Source: Saccopteryx bilineata (taxonomy: Eukaryota > Chordata > Mammalia > Chiroptera > Emballonuridae). From it: 64,000 nt of DNA. This document shows, in pieces, positions 1 to 12,855 of the stretch. Made by a program: the position numbers and the translations under genes. The DNA lies in assembly GCF_036850765.1 (NCBI RefSeq), contig NC_089491.1, positions 128,044,766-128,108,765 of the forward strand. Reading direction: 5' to 3'. The notes beneath the pieces are model-generated. The model worked only from the letters and a program-made list of their open reading frames with translations. It made no database searches and had not been told where the DNA came from. Numbering within the stretch: the first letter of the stretch is position 1; each line of letters opens with the position of its first letter.

Positions 1-665
1 TTCTAATCTGTGAGGTATGCCATTGGTATTTTAATAAAATCCAAAACCCATTTATGATTAAACTTCTCAGCAAAATGAGAATGAAGGAACATACCTCAAC
101 ATAATAAATGCCATATATGACAAATGACAGCCAACATTATGCTCAATGGGCAAAAATTAAAAGCAATTCCCTTAAGATCAGGGTGTCCCTTTTCACCTCT
201 CTTATTCAACATAGAACTGGAAGTCCTAGCCATAGCTAGTAGAGAAGAAGAAATAAAGGATATCCATATTGGAAAAGAAAAAGTAAAACTGTCATTATTT
301 GCTGATGACATGATACTGTCCATAGAAAGCCCTAAAGTTTCAGCCAAAAAACTATTAGACCTAATAAATGAATTTGGCAAGGTAGCAGTATATAAAATTA
401 ATATTCAGAAATCAGTGGCATTTCTATACATCAATAATGAACTTTCAGAAAGAGAAATTAAAGAAACAATCCCACTTACTATTGCAACAAATAAGATAAG
501 AATAAATTTAACCAAGGGGGTGAAAGACTTGTACTCAGAAAAGTGTAAGATATTGAAAAAAAAATCAAGGAAGATACAAACAAGTAGAAGCATATACCGT
601 GTTCATGGATAGGAAGAATTAGCATCATTAAAATGTCCATACTACCTAAAACAATCTATAGGTTT
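1..665 (+). pseudogene. Old LINE-1 ORF2 fragment (reverse transcriptase part)
   Basis: The translation at 124-612 reads through the L1 reverse transcriptase core. A block resembling the usual [12 protein letters not shown] motif (here [11 protein letters not shown]) is followed by the catalytic FADDMIL motif near 297-317 and then by [13 protein letters not shown]. In L1 the protein copies its own RNA at a nicked chromosomal site. Similarity begins around position 30 in another frame and fades at about 665, after a PKTIYRF-like stretch. No endonuclease or 3' UTR is visible here, so this is an internal remnant. It is clearly more diverged than the young L1 copies in this window and cannot be functional. 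Confidence 0.85.
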
Positions 666-2525
666 AATGTACTCATTCTTGTTTTATGTTATCATGCCAA
701 TCACTAGTTAAAAACTATATAACCCTTTGCCAGATCCTTTGCTTCAGCATATGTTTATTGAGTGTCTACTATATATAAGAGATACTGTATGTCACACTAT
801 GGAATACTGCAGAAAACTATAAAAAGTTAACATATTTTTTCTAGTTGTATTTTAAATTGTAACATACATTTGCAAAATATTTTTTACTAGGCATGGGGAA
901 AGACTAGTGTGAGAGCACTTAGGCAAAAAACAGAGGGATAAGATCAGAAATTGGTAGAAATTGGTACTACAAATTAATTCTCAGAAAAATACCAGATAGA
1001 TGCCTAAGGAGAGCCACTAACAGGTATCTATCCTGCCACAGGAGCTGGGGAATGGGTTGTAAAAAGCAGCAAGGAAGAGGACATATGAAAAGAAAGTAGC
1101 AAGTATAAATTTACATATAGGCTGAATTCTGTCCCACCCAGAGCACTGGACATTAAATCGGAAGCTATTTTTATATTAATTTGGTTAATGTGACTGACCT
1201 TGAGTATACTGACACAGAAAAGAAGTGAGAATATGTGAATAGTTTCTCATACTTTAATATAAATCAGATAAAGGTGAATAATTAAGTAAATCTTATTTTT
1301 TAAAAGGCAGAATATTTTTTAGTTTATATTCGATTTCTTGCTCTGCAAACACACTGGTTAATAAGTTTGGAGAAGATATTTGATTTTCTTTCAACCTCAT
1401 TATATAATAATAATAAGAGACTGTCTTATTTTTTTCTCATGAGAATTAAATGAAATAATACATGTAATTAACTCAGCACAGTATCTGATCCAATGCTTAG
1501 GTTTGGTCTCATCATTATTTTTCATCTGTTTACTCTTTTAGATACTGAACAGACTGCCCTGATAAAACAAAAATCCATGCCCCCATGGAGTTTACCTTCC
1601 ACTGAATGAGTCATCATAATCATTACCTTATTTTAGTGTTAGTAATGATTGTCATTCTTAAAGGCTGGCAATATTCCAATAGATATAGAATGATTGCTGA
1701 GGAAATAATGCCTCAGAGCAGAGAAGTTCTGTTCTTCCTCTTGAGAATTATTGAGTGTAAGGTTTTTGTTTTTGAACTAAGAGAAAAGGAAGCTAGATAT
1801 AAGACATTTCAGATATCTTATTAAATATTTTTAATGTAGGTTTCAATATCAGCAAAAACCTTTTGTAAAAGTTCTACTTCTTAGCATTTTCCACATTACA
1901 GAAAAAACGTGCATTGTAATATAGATTAAGAATTATTAAGCAGAAAAAACTCAAACGTATTCTAATGTTATAGCACATTAGTCAGTGTTATCACAAAAAG
2001 GGGAAAACAACAAATAATATAATTGTACAATGACTACCCATTTCTAGTTTTTGCCCCATTCTGTGTTGTCTGAGATGCCAGCACAATCAGAAGTCATTGA
2101 GAAAAAGTTCGAATACTGTGCTATCTTGCACAGAGTCCACAATAAATCCTCAACAAATTTTTCCATGCAATCACTCATTTGTTTATGAATTTGCTTTGGG
2201 ATCTTAAAGGAAAACATTTAACATGATCCTCTTCCAGTAACTCAAGGGAAAAAAAAAAGAAAGAAGAGAAGTTCTGGATTAGATAATGACAGGAAGGGAA
2301 AAAGATACCATGAAATAATGAAAATTTTAGTAGGAATGAGCAAGATTTTATCATGATGGCTCAAAGTATAATGTTAATTAATTTTTATCTATTTTAAACA
2401 AAAAGAAGTGCATTATTATAAAAGCTATTCGTAGAATCTATCGATCTGTGTGTATGTGTGTGTATAACAAAAATTAGGGGATATTTCAAAATGACTATGA
2501 AGTGATAAAATATATACAGTGATCA
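666..2525. other. AT-rich stretch without a gene
   Basis: No open frame with protein-like composition is seen. The stretch holds one MIR fossil (listed separately), a short TG run near 2447-2463 and otherwise anonymous AT-rich DNA. The 72-codon frame at 1606-1824 has no recognisable domain and is probably chance. Confidence 0.6.
1385..1525 (+). repeat. MIR fossil SINE
   Basis: The stretch around 1438-1500 follows the 3' half of the mammalian-wide MIR consensus: GAGAATTAAATGAAATAATACATG followed by a CAGCACAGTATCTG-like stretch, preceded by a degenerate segment with ATAATAATAAGAG. It is heavily diverged, so the limits are approximate. Confidence 0.55.
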
Positions 2526-2910
2526 GCCTTGGCCAGTTGGCTCAGTGGTAGAGCGCCAGCCCGGCACGTGGAGGTCCGGGTTCAACTCCCAGCCAGAGCA
2601 CACAGGAGAAGCGCCCGTCTGCTTCTCCATCCTCCCCCCTGTCCTTTCTCTCTGTCTCTCTCTCTCCCTCTCCTGCAGCCAAGGCTCCATTGGAGCACAG
2701 TAGGCACAGGCACTGAGGATAGCTTCATGGCTTCCACTTCAGGTGCTAGAATGGCCCCCATTGCAAAGGAGTAACACCCCAGAGGGGCCGAGCGTAGCCT
2801 CCTGGTGGGCATGCTGGGTGGATCCTGGTTGGACACATGTGGGACTCTGTCTTTCTGCCTCCCCACTTCTCACTTCAGAAAAATCCAAAAAATATATATA
2901 TATATATATC
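2526..2910 (+). mobile_element. tRNA-derived SINE, family 1
   Basis: The head reads like a tRNA with a box A (TGGCTCAGTGGTAG) and a box B (GGTTCAACTCC), then a CCAGAGCACACAGGAG junction, a pyrimidine-rich CTGCTTCTCC...CTCTCTGTCTC block, a body with AAGGCTCCATTGGAGC, and a final ACTTCAGAAAAATCC leading into an A/TA-rich tail. The same structure recurs many times on both strands in this window (for example 5665-6050, 11436-11806 and 40762-41127), which defines the family. Such SINEs are transcribed by RNA polymerase III and mobilised by L1 proteins. A clear target duplication was not identified. Confidence 0.88.
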
Positions 2911-5239
2911 CATATATGCACGCACAATTTTTATATATGTATACACACTATTATGTATAGGTACAATAAAATCATATTGGGAGTTCTATGTAATTGGCCT
3001 TTTAACTTAAAGACAGATGCTATATTGTATTGACACTGAATCTCGCTATTCATGTGCATCTGCATGGGCAAATGTGCAAATAAAGTCTGACTTCTCTAAT
3101 TAATCTAATCACTCTCCCTTATTGTAGAGTCAAAGTTTTTCCAGGCTTTCTGAAATATTAATGATGCAGCAATAAATATTTTTGTCGATAAATCTTTGCT
3201 CAAATTCTAAATTAACTCATTGGGATTATTGCTTAAGAAACAGAATTAATGAACAAATGTCATATACATGTTTAAGACTTTGAGTCATATTATTAATTTA
3301 TATGCAGAAGATATATAGAATATAAGTAATGTAAAAGTATCTACTTCCCAGAAATTTTGTCAACACTGTAAAATGCAACGACAATCTGAGAAGAGAAAAT
3401 GATTTGAACATGTGTGCTAATTTGCAATTTTTAAAATCACTCTTTATACAGAACATCCCTTCATTTTTTATTGAATTGATCTCTCTCTCTGAAATACATG
3501 TGTGTTGGACTTAGGCAGTGGATGATTATATTACCTATTAGAGTTTTATTTATCTTTTACCTATTGGGTTGTGATGAATTTCTTAAACACTCAACCTATC
3601 TTATAATTCTATATTTATGTTAATTTTCCTCATTTATTTAAACTATTTTTGTTTATATCTACTTTATATAAGATTTCTCTCATTTAATATTCTACAAATA
3701 TTTATTGAGATCTTATTATATTTTGAGAATATTTCTATGCAAAAGGAATAAAAATATACAGAATAAACTTTGTATTCCAACTAAAAATTAAATTAATATA
3801 CCATATAATTTTAATTAATTTTTAAATATATTTTCAAATTTAAAGGGGGGAAATACTAAAATATAGATATATAATTTATATAATTTTACTTTTCAAAATA
3901 ATCACATAGTCATCCCAACATAATTTCCTTCAACTTTAAATGTATTTGGAGTGATTGTAAAAAAAACTATAATGAATGGATGTGCTCATTTACTTTTCAT
4001 CTTTTATATTAATTGGCAAATCATTTATATCTTTTACATTAAAATGTTACACATTTTGTATTCCTTTTTTTCGTATTGCATTTATAGAAGTATATTTTTG
4101 TTCTATTGTCAAACATTGTCCAAAAATTTTAAGATACAATGTTATCATTGTTTTAATGACAATCTTATTTTTTTATTTGCTTCAAGGTTTACATGAGATT
4201 ATTAATTTTTAATTGTATCATTTAGCTTAAATTTTAAAAAGTAAAATTTGAAAATAAAAATATAAATAACTACATACAATTATATAAATATTCTAGTTCT
4301 GTAAAGTGTCTAAAGTGATGTACCTCAGTTTGGCAGAAATCTGTCAAGTGTTAAATGATTTTATGAATTTATCTTCCTCCTCTTAAATTTTTAAAACTTT
4401 AGGAAACAGATTAACCAGGTTAACTATAAATAAAAAAGTGGACTATTAGCACCAATTATACTCAACACAATGTCAGTAGGTACCACATCTATTCGAATCT
4501 TATTTTTCTGTTCATATTTTTCTAAGTTTTAGGGTGGTCTACAAGGAGCCTCCTTGAAGCTCACTAATGGAAATGCACAACACTTTTAGTATAGAAAATT
4601 CCACAACATTGTTCATGTCTCCACTATTACTTCTACTAGCACATACAACACCGTGAATGCACTATTCCTTTGTAGTCACTATTCCTAGGTCACTGTATGC
4701 AAGGCTGCTTAAAAAAGAGCCTTAAAAATATTGGTTAATTCTCTGAAATAAGACAGCTATTACTCTATTATGTACTCTGTTCATAAGAAACCAAAATTGA
4801 ATAATGAAAACAACATTTAAAATGATTTACTTACAGAAAGATATAATTGCAGTAGAATATTCTAAATATAAGAAAGTGTTGCCAAGAGAAGTGAATTATA
4901 ATTCCTTGCATTGAAAAATACTATTGTTTCCCCTTCAGTTATCCTGTTCTGAAGATTATTTATTCACAAGTTCCAGTGCATTCCTTGAAGGTCTGTGTTT
5001 AAAATGTTACTATAATGTAACAGCAAAATGTATTTGATTATGTGTGCTTATGTATGTTGTTTGTTTATGTATTTATTGATTCACACTTATAAAAGTGAAA
5101 TTTACTACATCAATAATAAAAGTGAGAAACATGAGGGAATTTGGACTATTTTCTTACTTAAGTATACTTACTATCTATGACCCGGTATTGTGCCATATGA
5201 GAATGGACTTGAATGAGTGACAAATTTTTTTTAGTGGGT
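2911..5239. other. AT-rich stretch without a gene
   Basis: This is very AT-rich anonymous DNA. A possible ancient antisense L1 remnant lies at about 2960-3475 (separate entry). The open frames at 3951-4212 are rich in F, I, Y and L, as expected from AT-rich noise. I see no RNA gene, array or structured repeat. Confidence 0.55.
2960..3475 (-). repeat. Possible ancient L1 3'-end remnant, antisense
   Basis: Phrases such as GATGCAGCAATAAATATTTTTG, ATAAATCTTTGCTCAAATT, a TTGGGATTATTGCTTAAGAA-like stretch and CCAGAAATTTTGTCAACACTG follow the order found at antisense ends of old L1M-type elements. The match is by eye to a remembered pattern and strongly diverged, so both family and limits are uncertain. 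Confidence 0.35.
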
Positions 5240-5664
5240 AATCACTAAAAAAAAAAAAAGTACAAAAAATAAGCAAAAATATTTGCTAAGAAAAGAGAGA
5301 AAATAGAGCCATATAAAGTTCTTAGTTAAAATCACAAAATATAGAAAAAGTGGAAGGCCATAATAAGAACAAAGACAAGGACAAAAAATATTAAAGAGTA
5401 AAAAATTTGGAAGATATTCATCCAACAATGTCAATAATCACTTAAGTCAGTGGTCTAAATGCACCAGTTAAAAGAAATTTTTAGAATGGATCAAATAAGA
5501 CCCAATCATATATTTTCAATAAGAAACCTACTTTAAATATAAAAATGTATAGATTAAAAGTAAATAAATAGAGGAAAGTATACCATCCTAACATTAATCA
5601 AAGGAAAATAAAATAACTATATTAATTTCAGACACAACAGACTTCAAAGAAAAGAAAGTTATCA

Positions 5665-6050
5665 GGGCTCTATTCAGTTGGCTCAGCAGTAGAGCATCAG
5701 TCCGGCATGTAAATGTCCTGGGTTTGCTTTCTGGCCAGGGCACACAGGAGAGGTGCCCATCTGCTTCTCCACCCCTTCCCCTCTCCTTTCTCTCAATCTC
5801 TCTCTCCCCCTCCTGCAGCCAAGGTTCCATTGGAACAAAGTTGGCCAGGGCACTGAGGATGGCTCCATGGCCTCCACTTCAGGTGCTAGAATGTCTCCAA
5901 TTGCAGCAAAGAAATGGCCCAGATGGGCAGAGCATTGCCTCCTGATGGGCCTGCCAGGTAGATCCTAGTTGGGCACAAGGAGGAGTCTATCTGTCTTCCT
6001 TCCCTCTGCTTCTCACTTTGAAAAAATACAAAAAAAGAAAAAGAAAAAAG
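5665..6050 (+). mobile_element. tRNA-derived SINE, family 1
   Basis: A family 1 copy inserted into the endonuclease part of the old L1. The tRNA-like head (TTGGCTCAGCAGTAGAGC, then GGGTTTGCTTTC), the CTGCTTCTCC block and the TCACTTTGAAAAAATAC tail are all visible. An imperfect target duplication (AAGTTATCAGGG before, AAGCTATCGGGG after the A-rich tail) supports retroposition and allows the old L1 sequence to be rejoined across it. Confidence 0.88.
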
Positions 6051-7106
6051 CTATCGGGGTAGAAAAAAGGGCAGTATGTAGTGATAAAGGGATCCATGCT
6101 CCAAGAATACATAAAAAATTTTCATCTATATAGACCTAACAACAAGGCATCAAAATATGTGAAGGAAACCCTATTAGAATTGCAAAGATAAATGGGTATA
6201 TGGACTATCAAAGTTGGAGACTTCAACACCCTTTATCAAAAATAGACAGATCTAGCTGGCAAAAAATCAGTAAGGGCATTGTTAACTCTAAGAACACTGA
6301 CAATAAAGTAGATATAATTTTCATCTATAGACCAACTTATTCAATCACAGCTGTATACATATTCTTTCAAGTTCACATGGAACATTTCACCAAGATGGAA
6401 CCCATTCTGGGCAATAATACACACCTTAACAAAGTTAAATTAATTGAAATCCTACAATGTCTGCTTTCAGATCACAATGTAATTAAACTAGTTATCATTA
6501 AGAAAAAAACTAAAAATCACTAGAGTACATGGAGATTAAAAAAGACACTTCTGCCAATACATGGGTCAAAGAGAAATCCTAAAAGAATTTTTAAATATTA
6601 AACTAAGTGAAAATAAAAATACAACTTATCACAATTTGTAGAATGCAATAAAAGCAGTGCTGAGAATAAAATTTATAACACAATGCATATATTAGAAAAT
6701 AAGAAAAATATTTAAAATCAATAATCTAAGTTCCTCCTTAAGAAACTAAAAAAGAAACAGCAATTGAGATCCAAAGTAAGTAGAAGGAGAGATATAATAA
6801 GAATCAGAACAGGAATCAACATAATTGAAAACATTAAATCAATAGAGAAAATTACTGAAACCAAAAGCAGTTTCTTTGAAAAGATACATAAAAACAAATG
6901 TCTACTAAGACTAAGAAAAAAACAACAACCCAGAACACCCATTACTAATACAGGAATGAATGAAGAGACATATTGCAGATTACATGGAAATCACAAGGAT
7001 AAAACAGGCATGATATGAATAACTCTATGCCCACAAATCTTATAGATACAATCCATCAAAACTCACACAAGAAGAAATAAATGGTCTAGATAGACTAATA
7101 TTTATT

Positions 7107-7290
7107 TTTTTAAGATTTTATTTATTTTAGAGGAGAGAGAGAGAGAGAGTGAGAGAAAGAGAGAGAGAAGAGGGTGGGGAGCAGGAAGCATCAACTTCAT
7201 TTGTGCCTTGACCAGGTAAACCCAGCGTTTCAAATCGGCAACCTCATCATTCCAGATTGACACTCTATCGATTGCACCACCACAGGTCAA
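7107..7290 (-). mobile_element. Short tRNA-derived SINE, family 3, antisense
   Basis: Read on the minus strand, a tRNA-like head (CTGTGGTGGTGCAATCGATAG-like, then a box B region) is followed by GCTTCCTGCTCCCC, a CTCTCTCTCTC block and an A-rich tail ending near AAAATCTTAAAAAAA. At about 185 bp it is much shorter than family 1. The flanks ACTAATATTTATTT and ACTGATTATTTATTT look like an imperfect target duplication. Related short copies may be those at 44727-44928 and 58640-58996. Confidence 0.7.
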
Positions 7291-10200
7291 GCACTGATTA
7301 TTTATTTGAAAAATTGAATCAATAATTAATCATCTTCCAAAGCAGAAAGCACTAGGCATAAGTGGGCTATATGGTTATTGCCTGTTAAACAGTTTCTTTC
7401 AAAGGATAAAATCAGAGGGAATATTTTCTAACTTATTCAATGAAGCCAACATTACCTTAATAGCAAGACAAGGCGAAGACAGAAAAAATTACACACCACT
7501 ATCTGTCATGAAAATAGGTGCAAAAATCCTCAAATAATATTAGCAAATTAAATCCAACAATGTATAAAAACAATTATGCAACACAACTAAATGGGATTTA
7601 TCTTAGGTATGTCAGGTTAGTTCAACATTAAAAAATTAATCAGTGTAATTTATCACACCAACAGGCTAAAAAAAAAGGAAAATCATGGAAATATCAATAG
7701 GTGCAGAAAAAACACTTATTAAAGTCCAACACTAAGTTATGATAAAAACTAGGAATAGAAGAAAACTTTTTTGAAGTGATTAAGAATATCCACAAAAAGC
7801 ACCTACAACTAGCATCATATTTAATGGTGAGAAACTTGAAGTGTTTCCACTAAGACCAGGTACAAGACAATGATACCCTCTCTCATCACTCCCTTTCAAC
7901 ATGGTACTGTAATTTCTAATGCAATAAGATGAAAACATAAAATAAAACTGGGAAGGAAGAAATATAACTGTTTCTTTCACAACATGACTGTCTATGTAGT
8001 AAACAGGAATCTTAAAAATAATAAATGATTATAGCAAGGCCTCAGGATATAAAGTTGATATTTTAATATCAATTACTTGCTTATATATCAACATTTAAAA
8101 AATAAGCTTTAAAATTAAAGAATGCTATATTGTTTGCATTAGTATAAGAAAGAGATACATATTTAGTTATAAATCTAACAACATATATACAAAACCTATT
8201 TGGAGAAAACTACAAAACTCTGATAAAACAAAATTTAAAAAACTAAATAATTGGAGAAATACTTTATGTTCAGATATGGGAATACTCAATGTTTTTAAGA
8301 TGTCATTTCTTCTCAACTTGATCTACAGATTCAGGGAAACACAATCAAAATCCAAGCAAATTGTTTTGTGAATATTGACAAACTTAATTTAATTTTATTA
8401 TGAAGTGTTAAAAGACAACACTACTGCAGAAGAACAAAGTTGAAGGATTAACACTACCCAAACTCAAGACTCATTGTAAGTCAATATAAACAAATAATGT
8501 GGTATTGGCCAAGGAATAAACAAATAGATCAATGGAACAGAATAGTAAACTCAGAAATAGATCTATATGTATGTAGCAAACTGACATTTAAAAGGAGAAA
8601 AGGCAATACAATGAAGCAAAGATAGTCTTTTCACAATTGGTGTTGAACCAACTGAACATTCACATAAAATAAAAAGGAATCTAGATATAGATATTTTACT
8701 CTTTGCAAGATTAATAAAATATCAATAAATATCAATATCAAAATAAATCACATATTTAAATATAAAGTGCAAAGCTATGAAACTCTGAAGAAAACATAGA
8801 TTGAGGAATCCTTGGGTATAGTGCTGACATTTTAGATACAACACTAAAGATACAATTCATAAAATAATTGATAATTTACACTTTATTAAAATTAAAATGT
8901 TATGCTCTGCAAAAGACAATATCAAGATAATAAGAAGTAAAGTCATATTTGTAAAAGACACATTTGATATAAGACTGTTATCAAAAAAATGCAAAGAATT
9001 CTTAAAACTCAGCAGTGAAAAAAACAAACAAGGAGTGGTGTCAGAGAAATGGTGCCATGAGGGGTGCTCCCGATATCTCCCCTGAAATTTCAACAAATTC
9101 AATAACTAAAGGCAGAAAAAAAATCTCTGGGGCACCTGAAATATACACACACCAGGCAAAGGTATGATTGGGTGAAAAGGTGGCTGAATATATAATTCAC
9201 TCTGAAGGAAATAATATGGCAGAGTGTTCTGCTTTCCTCACTGATCTGAAGAAGGGCCACTTTCATCTGGAACTGAGAGAAAAGGAGGGTCTGGGGCAGA
9301 GGGAAGAAGCTGGGCTAGGGTGGATGATCAAACAGAAAGAGAATGCTGGCTGGGCCTGAAAACATGGATGCATGCTAGCATGAGTGGCAGGCTCCAACAG
9401 AGGTTGCTGGTATGGGTTGCCTGCATAGGCTGGTGCCAGAGCTGCTTTGTGCACTGCTGGATCCATGATCACCGGCAGTGTGTGAGTGGCTCCACCTGGT
9501 GCCTCTGGCATGGGCATGTGCACTCGCAGGCCGGAGGGATAACCCTGAGATTATCAGTGGTGGACATCTGCGTGGGCTTCAGCCAGCATTTCTGTCTAGT
9601 CCTGGCACCCCGACCAACAGCACAGGAAGTGCACAAGGGCCGGAATCTCTAAGCCTGGATCCCTCTGGGCGGGGTGCCTCCACAAGCTGATAGAGGTCTC
9701 AAAGCACATTTCTGCATTCCCAGCACTGACTGAGATCACAGGTGCTGTGCATCTAAGTGGGTGGGAGCAGACCTCTGTGTGCACTGCAGAAGTCTTGGGG
9801 GCTGGATGTGCACAGTTTGCTGCAAGCTACCAAATAGAGCACAAGGGAGAAGCCTGTGGAGATTAGACCAGCAGAGCACTGAGGCATACTAGACATGCTT
9901 AGGGGCCCTTAGAAAGGTACCAGATGTGCAATCAGCTCTCAGCCCTGCCTGCTTTTGCTGGCAGCTCTGGTTGGCAAAGCCTTACCCAGAACTGTACTTT
10001 GAGCGGTACTGGAGGAAGGACCTGTCTGCTTTTAGAACCTCTTGCTCTTCAAGCAGTCACTGGGGTGAACCTCACAGCTAAGTCCCCAGGCTGCTAGTTC
10101 AGAAGGGAAACATGGGGAGATGCACCTGGAAAACTAACTAAGTTTCCCATTAACGGAGCCTCCAAATTCTAACAAGCACTGCCTACCAATGGGACTGAGG

Positions 10201-10539
10201 CCCAACCTACATCATATCCATAGCAACACAACAGCAAATGTCTGCTTAAGAGCCCCACAGGGGCAAAACCTGTAGTACAGTGGCACCTGCCAAAAAAAGA
10301 AAGAAGCAGCTACCTCTTAAAACCAGGAAAATTTACAATTTTTATAACTTTTTTCTTTTTTTTCCAGTTTGGTCATTTTATCTTATTTTCATTTTATTCT
10401 TTTCCTTTTCTTTTGAACTTCATTATCCATAGCTGTTACATTTTTCATTCTTGTTTTTTTTATAAGAGTTACATTTCAAAAACGTTAACATGTTTTTCTT
10501 TTCTTTTTCTTTCTCTTCTTTTTCTCTCATTCAGTAATT

Positions 10540-10946
10540 TTTTTTGTATTTTTCTGAAGCTGGAAATGGGGAGAGACAGTCAGACAGACTCCTGCATGCG
10601 CCCGACCGGGATCCACCCAGAACGCCCACCAGGGGGTGACACTCTGCCCACCAGGGGGCGATGCTCTGCCCCTTTGGGGCGTCGCTCTGTCGTGACCAGA
10701 GGCACTCCAGTGCCTGGGGCAGAGGCCAAGAAGCCATCCCCCAGTAGTGCCCGGGCCACCCCCAGTGCCTGGGCCATCTTTGCTCCAATGGAGCCTCACT
10801 GCGGGAGGGGAAGAGACAGAGAGGAAAGAGAGGGAGAGGGGTGGAGAAGCAGATGGGCGCTTCTCCTGTGTGCCCTGGCCAGGAATCGAACCCGGGACTT
10901 CTGCACGCCAGGCCGACGCTCTTCCACTGAGCAAACTGGCCAGGGC
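10540..10946 (-). mobile_element. tRNA-derived SINE, family 1, with an internal 22-bp duplication
   Basis: An antisense family 1 copy in the L1-A 5' UTR, flanked by the direct repeat TTCAGTAATT (10530-10539 and 10948-10957). The body carries a tandem pair of 22-bp units at 10626-10647 and 10648-10669 (pattern CCACCAGGGGGYGAYRCTCTGC), where most other copies in the window have one. This may mark a subfamily. Its two well-kept boxes and CpG-containing body suggest it is younger than the family 1 copies at 31447 or 5665. Confidence 0.9.
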
Positions 10947-11013
10947 TTTCAGTAATTATTTATCAACAAATAATTTTGTTTTTAATTTATAGTTATTTTT
11001 GTGGCATTTGGCA

Positions 11014-11334
11014 TTTTTTTCAGAGACAGAGTCAGAGAGAGGGATAGATAGGGACAGACATACAGGAATGGAGAGTGATGAGAAGCATCAATCATCAGTT
11101 TTTTTGTTGTGACACCTTAGTTGTTCATTGGTTGCTTTCTCATATGTGCCTTGACTGTGAGCCTTCAGCAGACCAAGTAACCTCTAGCTCGAGCCAGTGA
11201 CCTTGGGTCTAAGCTGGTGAGCTTTGTTCAAACTAGATGAGCCCACGCTCAAGCTGGCGACCTCGGGGTCTCGAATCTGGGTCCTCTGCATCCCAGTTTG
11301 ATGCTCTATCCGCTGCGTCACCGCCTGATCAGGC
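11014..11334 (-). mobile_element. tRNA-derived SINE, family 2, antisense
   Basis: Read on the minus strand it starts GCCTGATCAGGCGGTGACGC, continues with a box B-like GGTCCAGATTCGAGACCCCG-type region, repeated AGCTTGAGCG phrases, CATATGAGAAAGCAACCAATG, GATGCTTCTCATC and a CTGTCCCTATCTATCC block before a short A-rich tail. The same family is seen well preserved on the plus strand at 59685-60010. It lies within the pyrimidine-rich part of the L1-A 5' UTR, between two family 1 SINEs. A short imperfect GCATTTTTTT duplication flanks it. Confidence 0.85.
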
Positions 11335-11435
11335 TTAGCATGTTTTTGACTTCATATTTTATCCTTTTTTATTCTCTCTGATTGTAGCTCTCTGTTCTCT
11401 GTAGTTTTTGTTCCACTTATCATAATAGTATTTTC

Positions 11436-11806
11436 TTTTCTTTTCTTTTTGTATTTTTCTGAAGTTGGAAACGGGGAGGCAGTCAGACAGACTCCCGCAT
11501 GCACCTGACTGGGATCCACCTGGCATGCCCACCAGGGGGCAATGCTCTGCCCATCTGGGGAGTTGCTCTGTTGTAACCAGAGCCATTCTAGCACCTGAGG
11601 CAGAGGCCATAGAGCCATCCTCAGCACCTGGGCCAACTTTGCTCCAATGGAGCCTTGGCTGTGGGAGGGGAAGAGAGAGACAGAGAGGAAGGAGACGGGG
11701 TAGAGAAGCAGATGGGAGCTTCTGCTGTGTGCCCTGGCTGGGAATCAAACCTGGGACTGCTGCACACTAGGCCGATGCTCTACTACTGAGCCAACTGGCC
11801 AGGGCC
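11436..11806 (-). mobile_element. tRNA-derived SINE, family 1, antisense
   Basis: A family 1 copy flanked by the perfect direct repeat AGTATTTTC (11427-11435 and 11807-11815). The head at the right end reads CTGGCCAGTTGGCTCAGTAGTAG on the minus strand and the A-rich tail is at the left. It is the third SINE in the L1-A 5' UTR, just upstream of the ORF1 remnant. Confidence 0.92.
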
Positions 11807-11893
11807 AGTATTTTCATTTTTGCACTGCATCTTTTCAATTTTTATTTTATTTTTAAATTATCTTATTAGTGTTACTAACAATACCACTCTCAA

Positions 11894-12855
11894 ATACCAT
11901 TAAGGAAAAAGAAATCAAATATCATGGATATAAAAGAAAGAGATGTAGTTTAGATAGGTGACATACAATCTCTAGAAAAAAATTTCAATTGCTTGGAGAC
12001 CTTGTAGTTAAATTACAAAGAATTAATAATTGAAGTCTTAAAAATACTCAGGGAAGTACAAGACCACATGGAAAGGTAATTTAGAGAGCTCAGAAACAAT
12101 TTAATGAACAGATAGAATACATCACCAAGGAAATTGAAACTATAAAAAGAAATCAAACAGAGATGAAAAACTCAATACATGAACTGAAAAGTGAAGTAAC
12201 AAGCCTAGCTCATAGAACAGGCCAGATAGAGGAGAGAATTAGTTACATAGAAGATGGGCAACTAGAGACACTACAGAGAAAAGAGAAGAAAGACTCACGA
12301 ATTAAAAAAAAAAAAAAAAAACATGAGAAAGCCCTACCAAATTGTCTGACTCCATCAGAAAGAACAACATAAGAATAATGGGTATATCAGAAGGAGAAGA
12401 GAGAAAAAATGGAATGGGGAACATTTTCAAAAAAATAAAGGTGAGAACTTCCCAAGCCTGTGGAAAGAATTAGAGCCTCAAATCCAAGAAGCAAACAGAA
12501 CACTGAGTTACCTTAACCCAAACAGACCTACTCCAAGACACATTGTAATGAAATTATCACAAACCAATGACAAAGAAAAAATGCTCAAGGTAGCCAGAGA
12601 AAAGAAGAATACAACATATAAAGGAAGGCCCATTAGGCTATTATCAGATTTCTCAGCAGAAACTGTACAAGCCAGAAGAGAGACCCCAATATTTAAAGTA
12701 CTGAAAGAAAGGAACTTCCAGCCAAGAATACTATATCCATCAAAGCTATCCTTCAAACATGAAGAAAAAATTAAAACATTCACAAATTCAGAAAAGATGA
12801 GGGAATTTATCACCAGAAAACCCTCACTTCAGGAAATACTAAAGGGGGTTATCTG
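11894..12855 (+). pseudogene. L1-A ORF1 remnant (RNA-binding protein)
   Basis: Aligned by eye with the intact L1-B ORF1 (20416-21411), this covers the whole gene. The start codon is ATA (11894-11896) instead of ATG, and there are in-frame stops early (around 11944-11952), an A-run expansion near 12303-12321 and other indels. Still readable are the coiled-coil part (12163-12300) and the C-terminal part from 12548, with KGRPIRLLSDFSAET and NFQPRILYPSKLSF. It ends with TGA after LKGVI, earlier than the L1-B protein. ORF1p normally coats L1 RNA as a trimer. Confidence 0.85.

Larger units (their letters stand above)
5240..9030 (+). mobile_element. Ancient LINE-1, 5' segment (host of the nested complex)
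   Basis: From about 5430 the DNA follows L1 ORF2 from its start (GTGGTCTAAATGCACC corresponds to the GLNAPIKRHR region), through the endonuclease, and through reverse transcriptase and downstream parts to about 9030. All frames are broken. A region resembling the ORF1-ORF2 spacer lies upstream to about 5240. It is interrupted by two SINEs (5665-6050 and 7107-7290) and then by L1-A at about 9031. The same old element resumes at 17581-18098 and 25853-26335, so together these pieces are one ancient L1 opened by two later L1 insertions. Confidence 0.8.

Noticed and set aside
2526..2600. tRNA gene suggested by box A and box B
   Set aside because: The tRNA-like part continues into a SINE body with an A-rich tail and recurs many times. 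No tRNA 3' end or terminator follows.
10413..10955. 180-codon open frame, with opposite-strand frames of up to 135 codons
   Set aside because: They lie on a family 1 SINE, whose GC-rich body is open in several frames on both strands. The same false frames recur at other SINE copies (11359, 40746, 61273).
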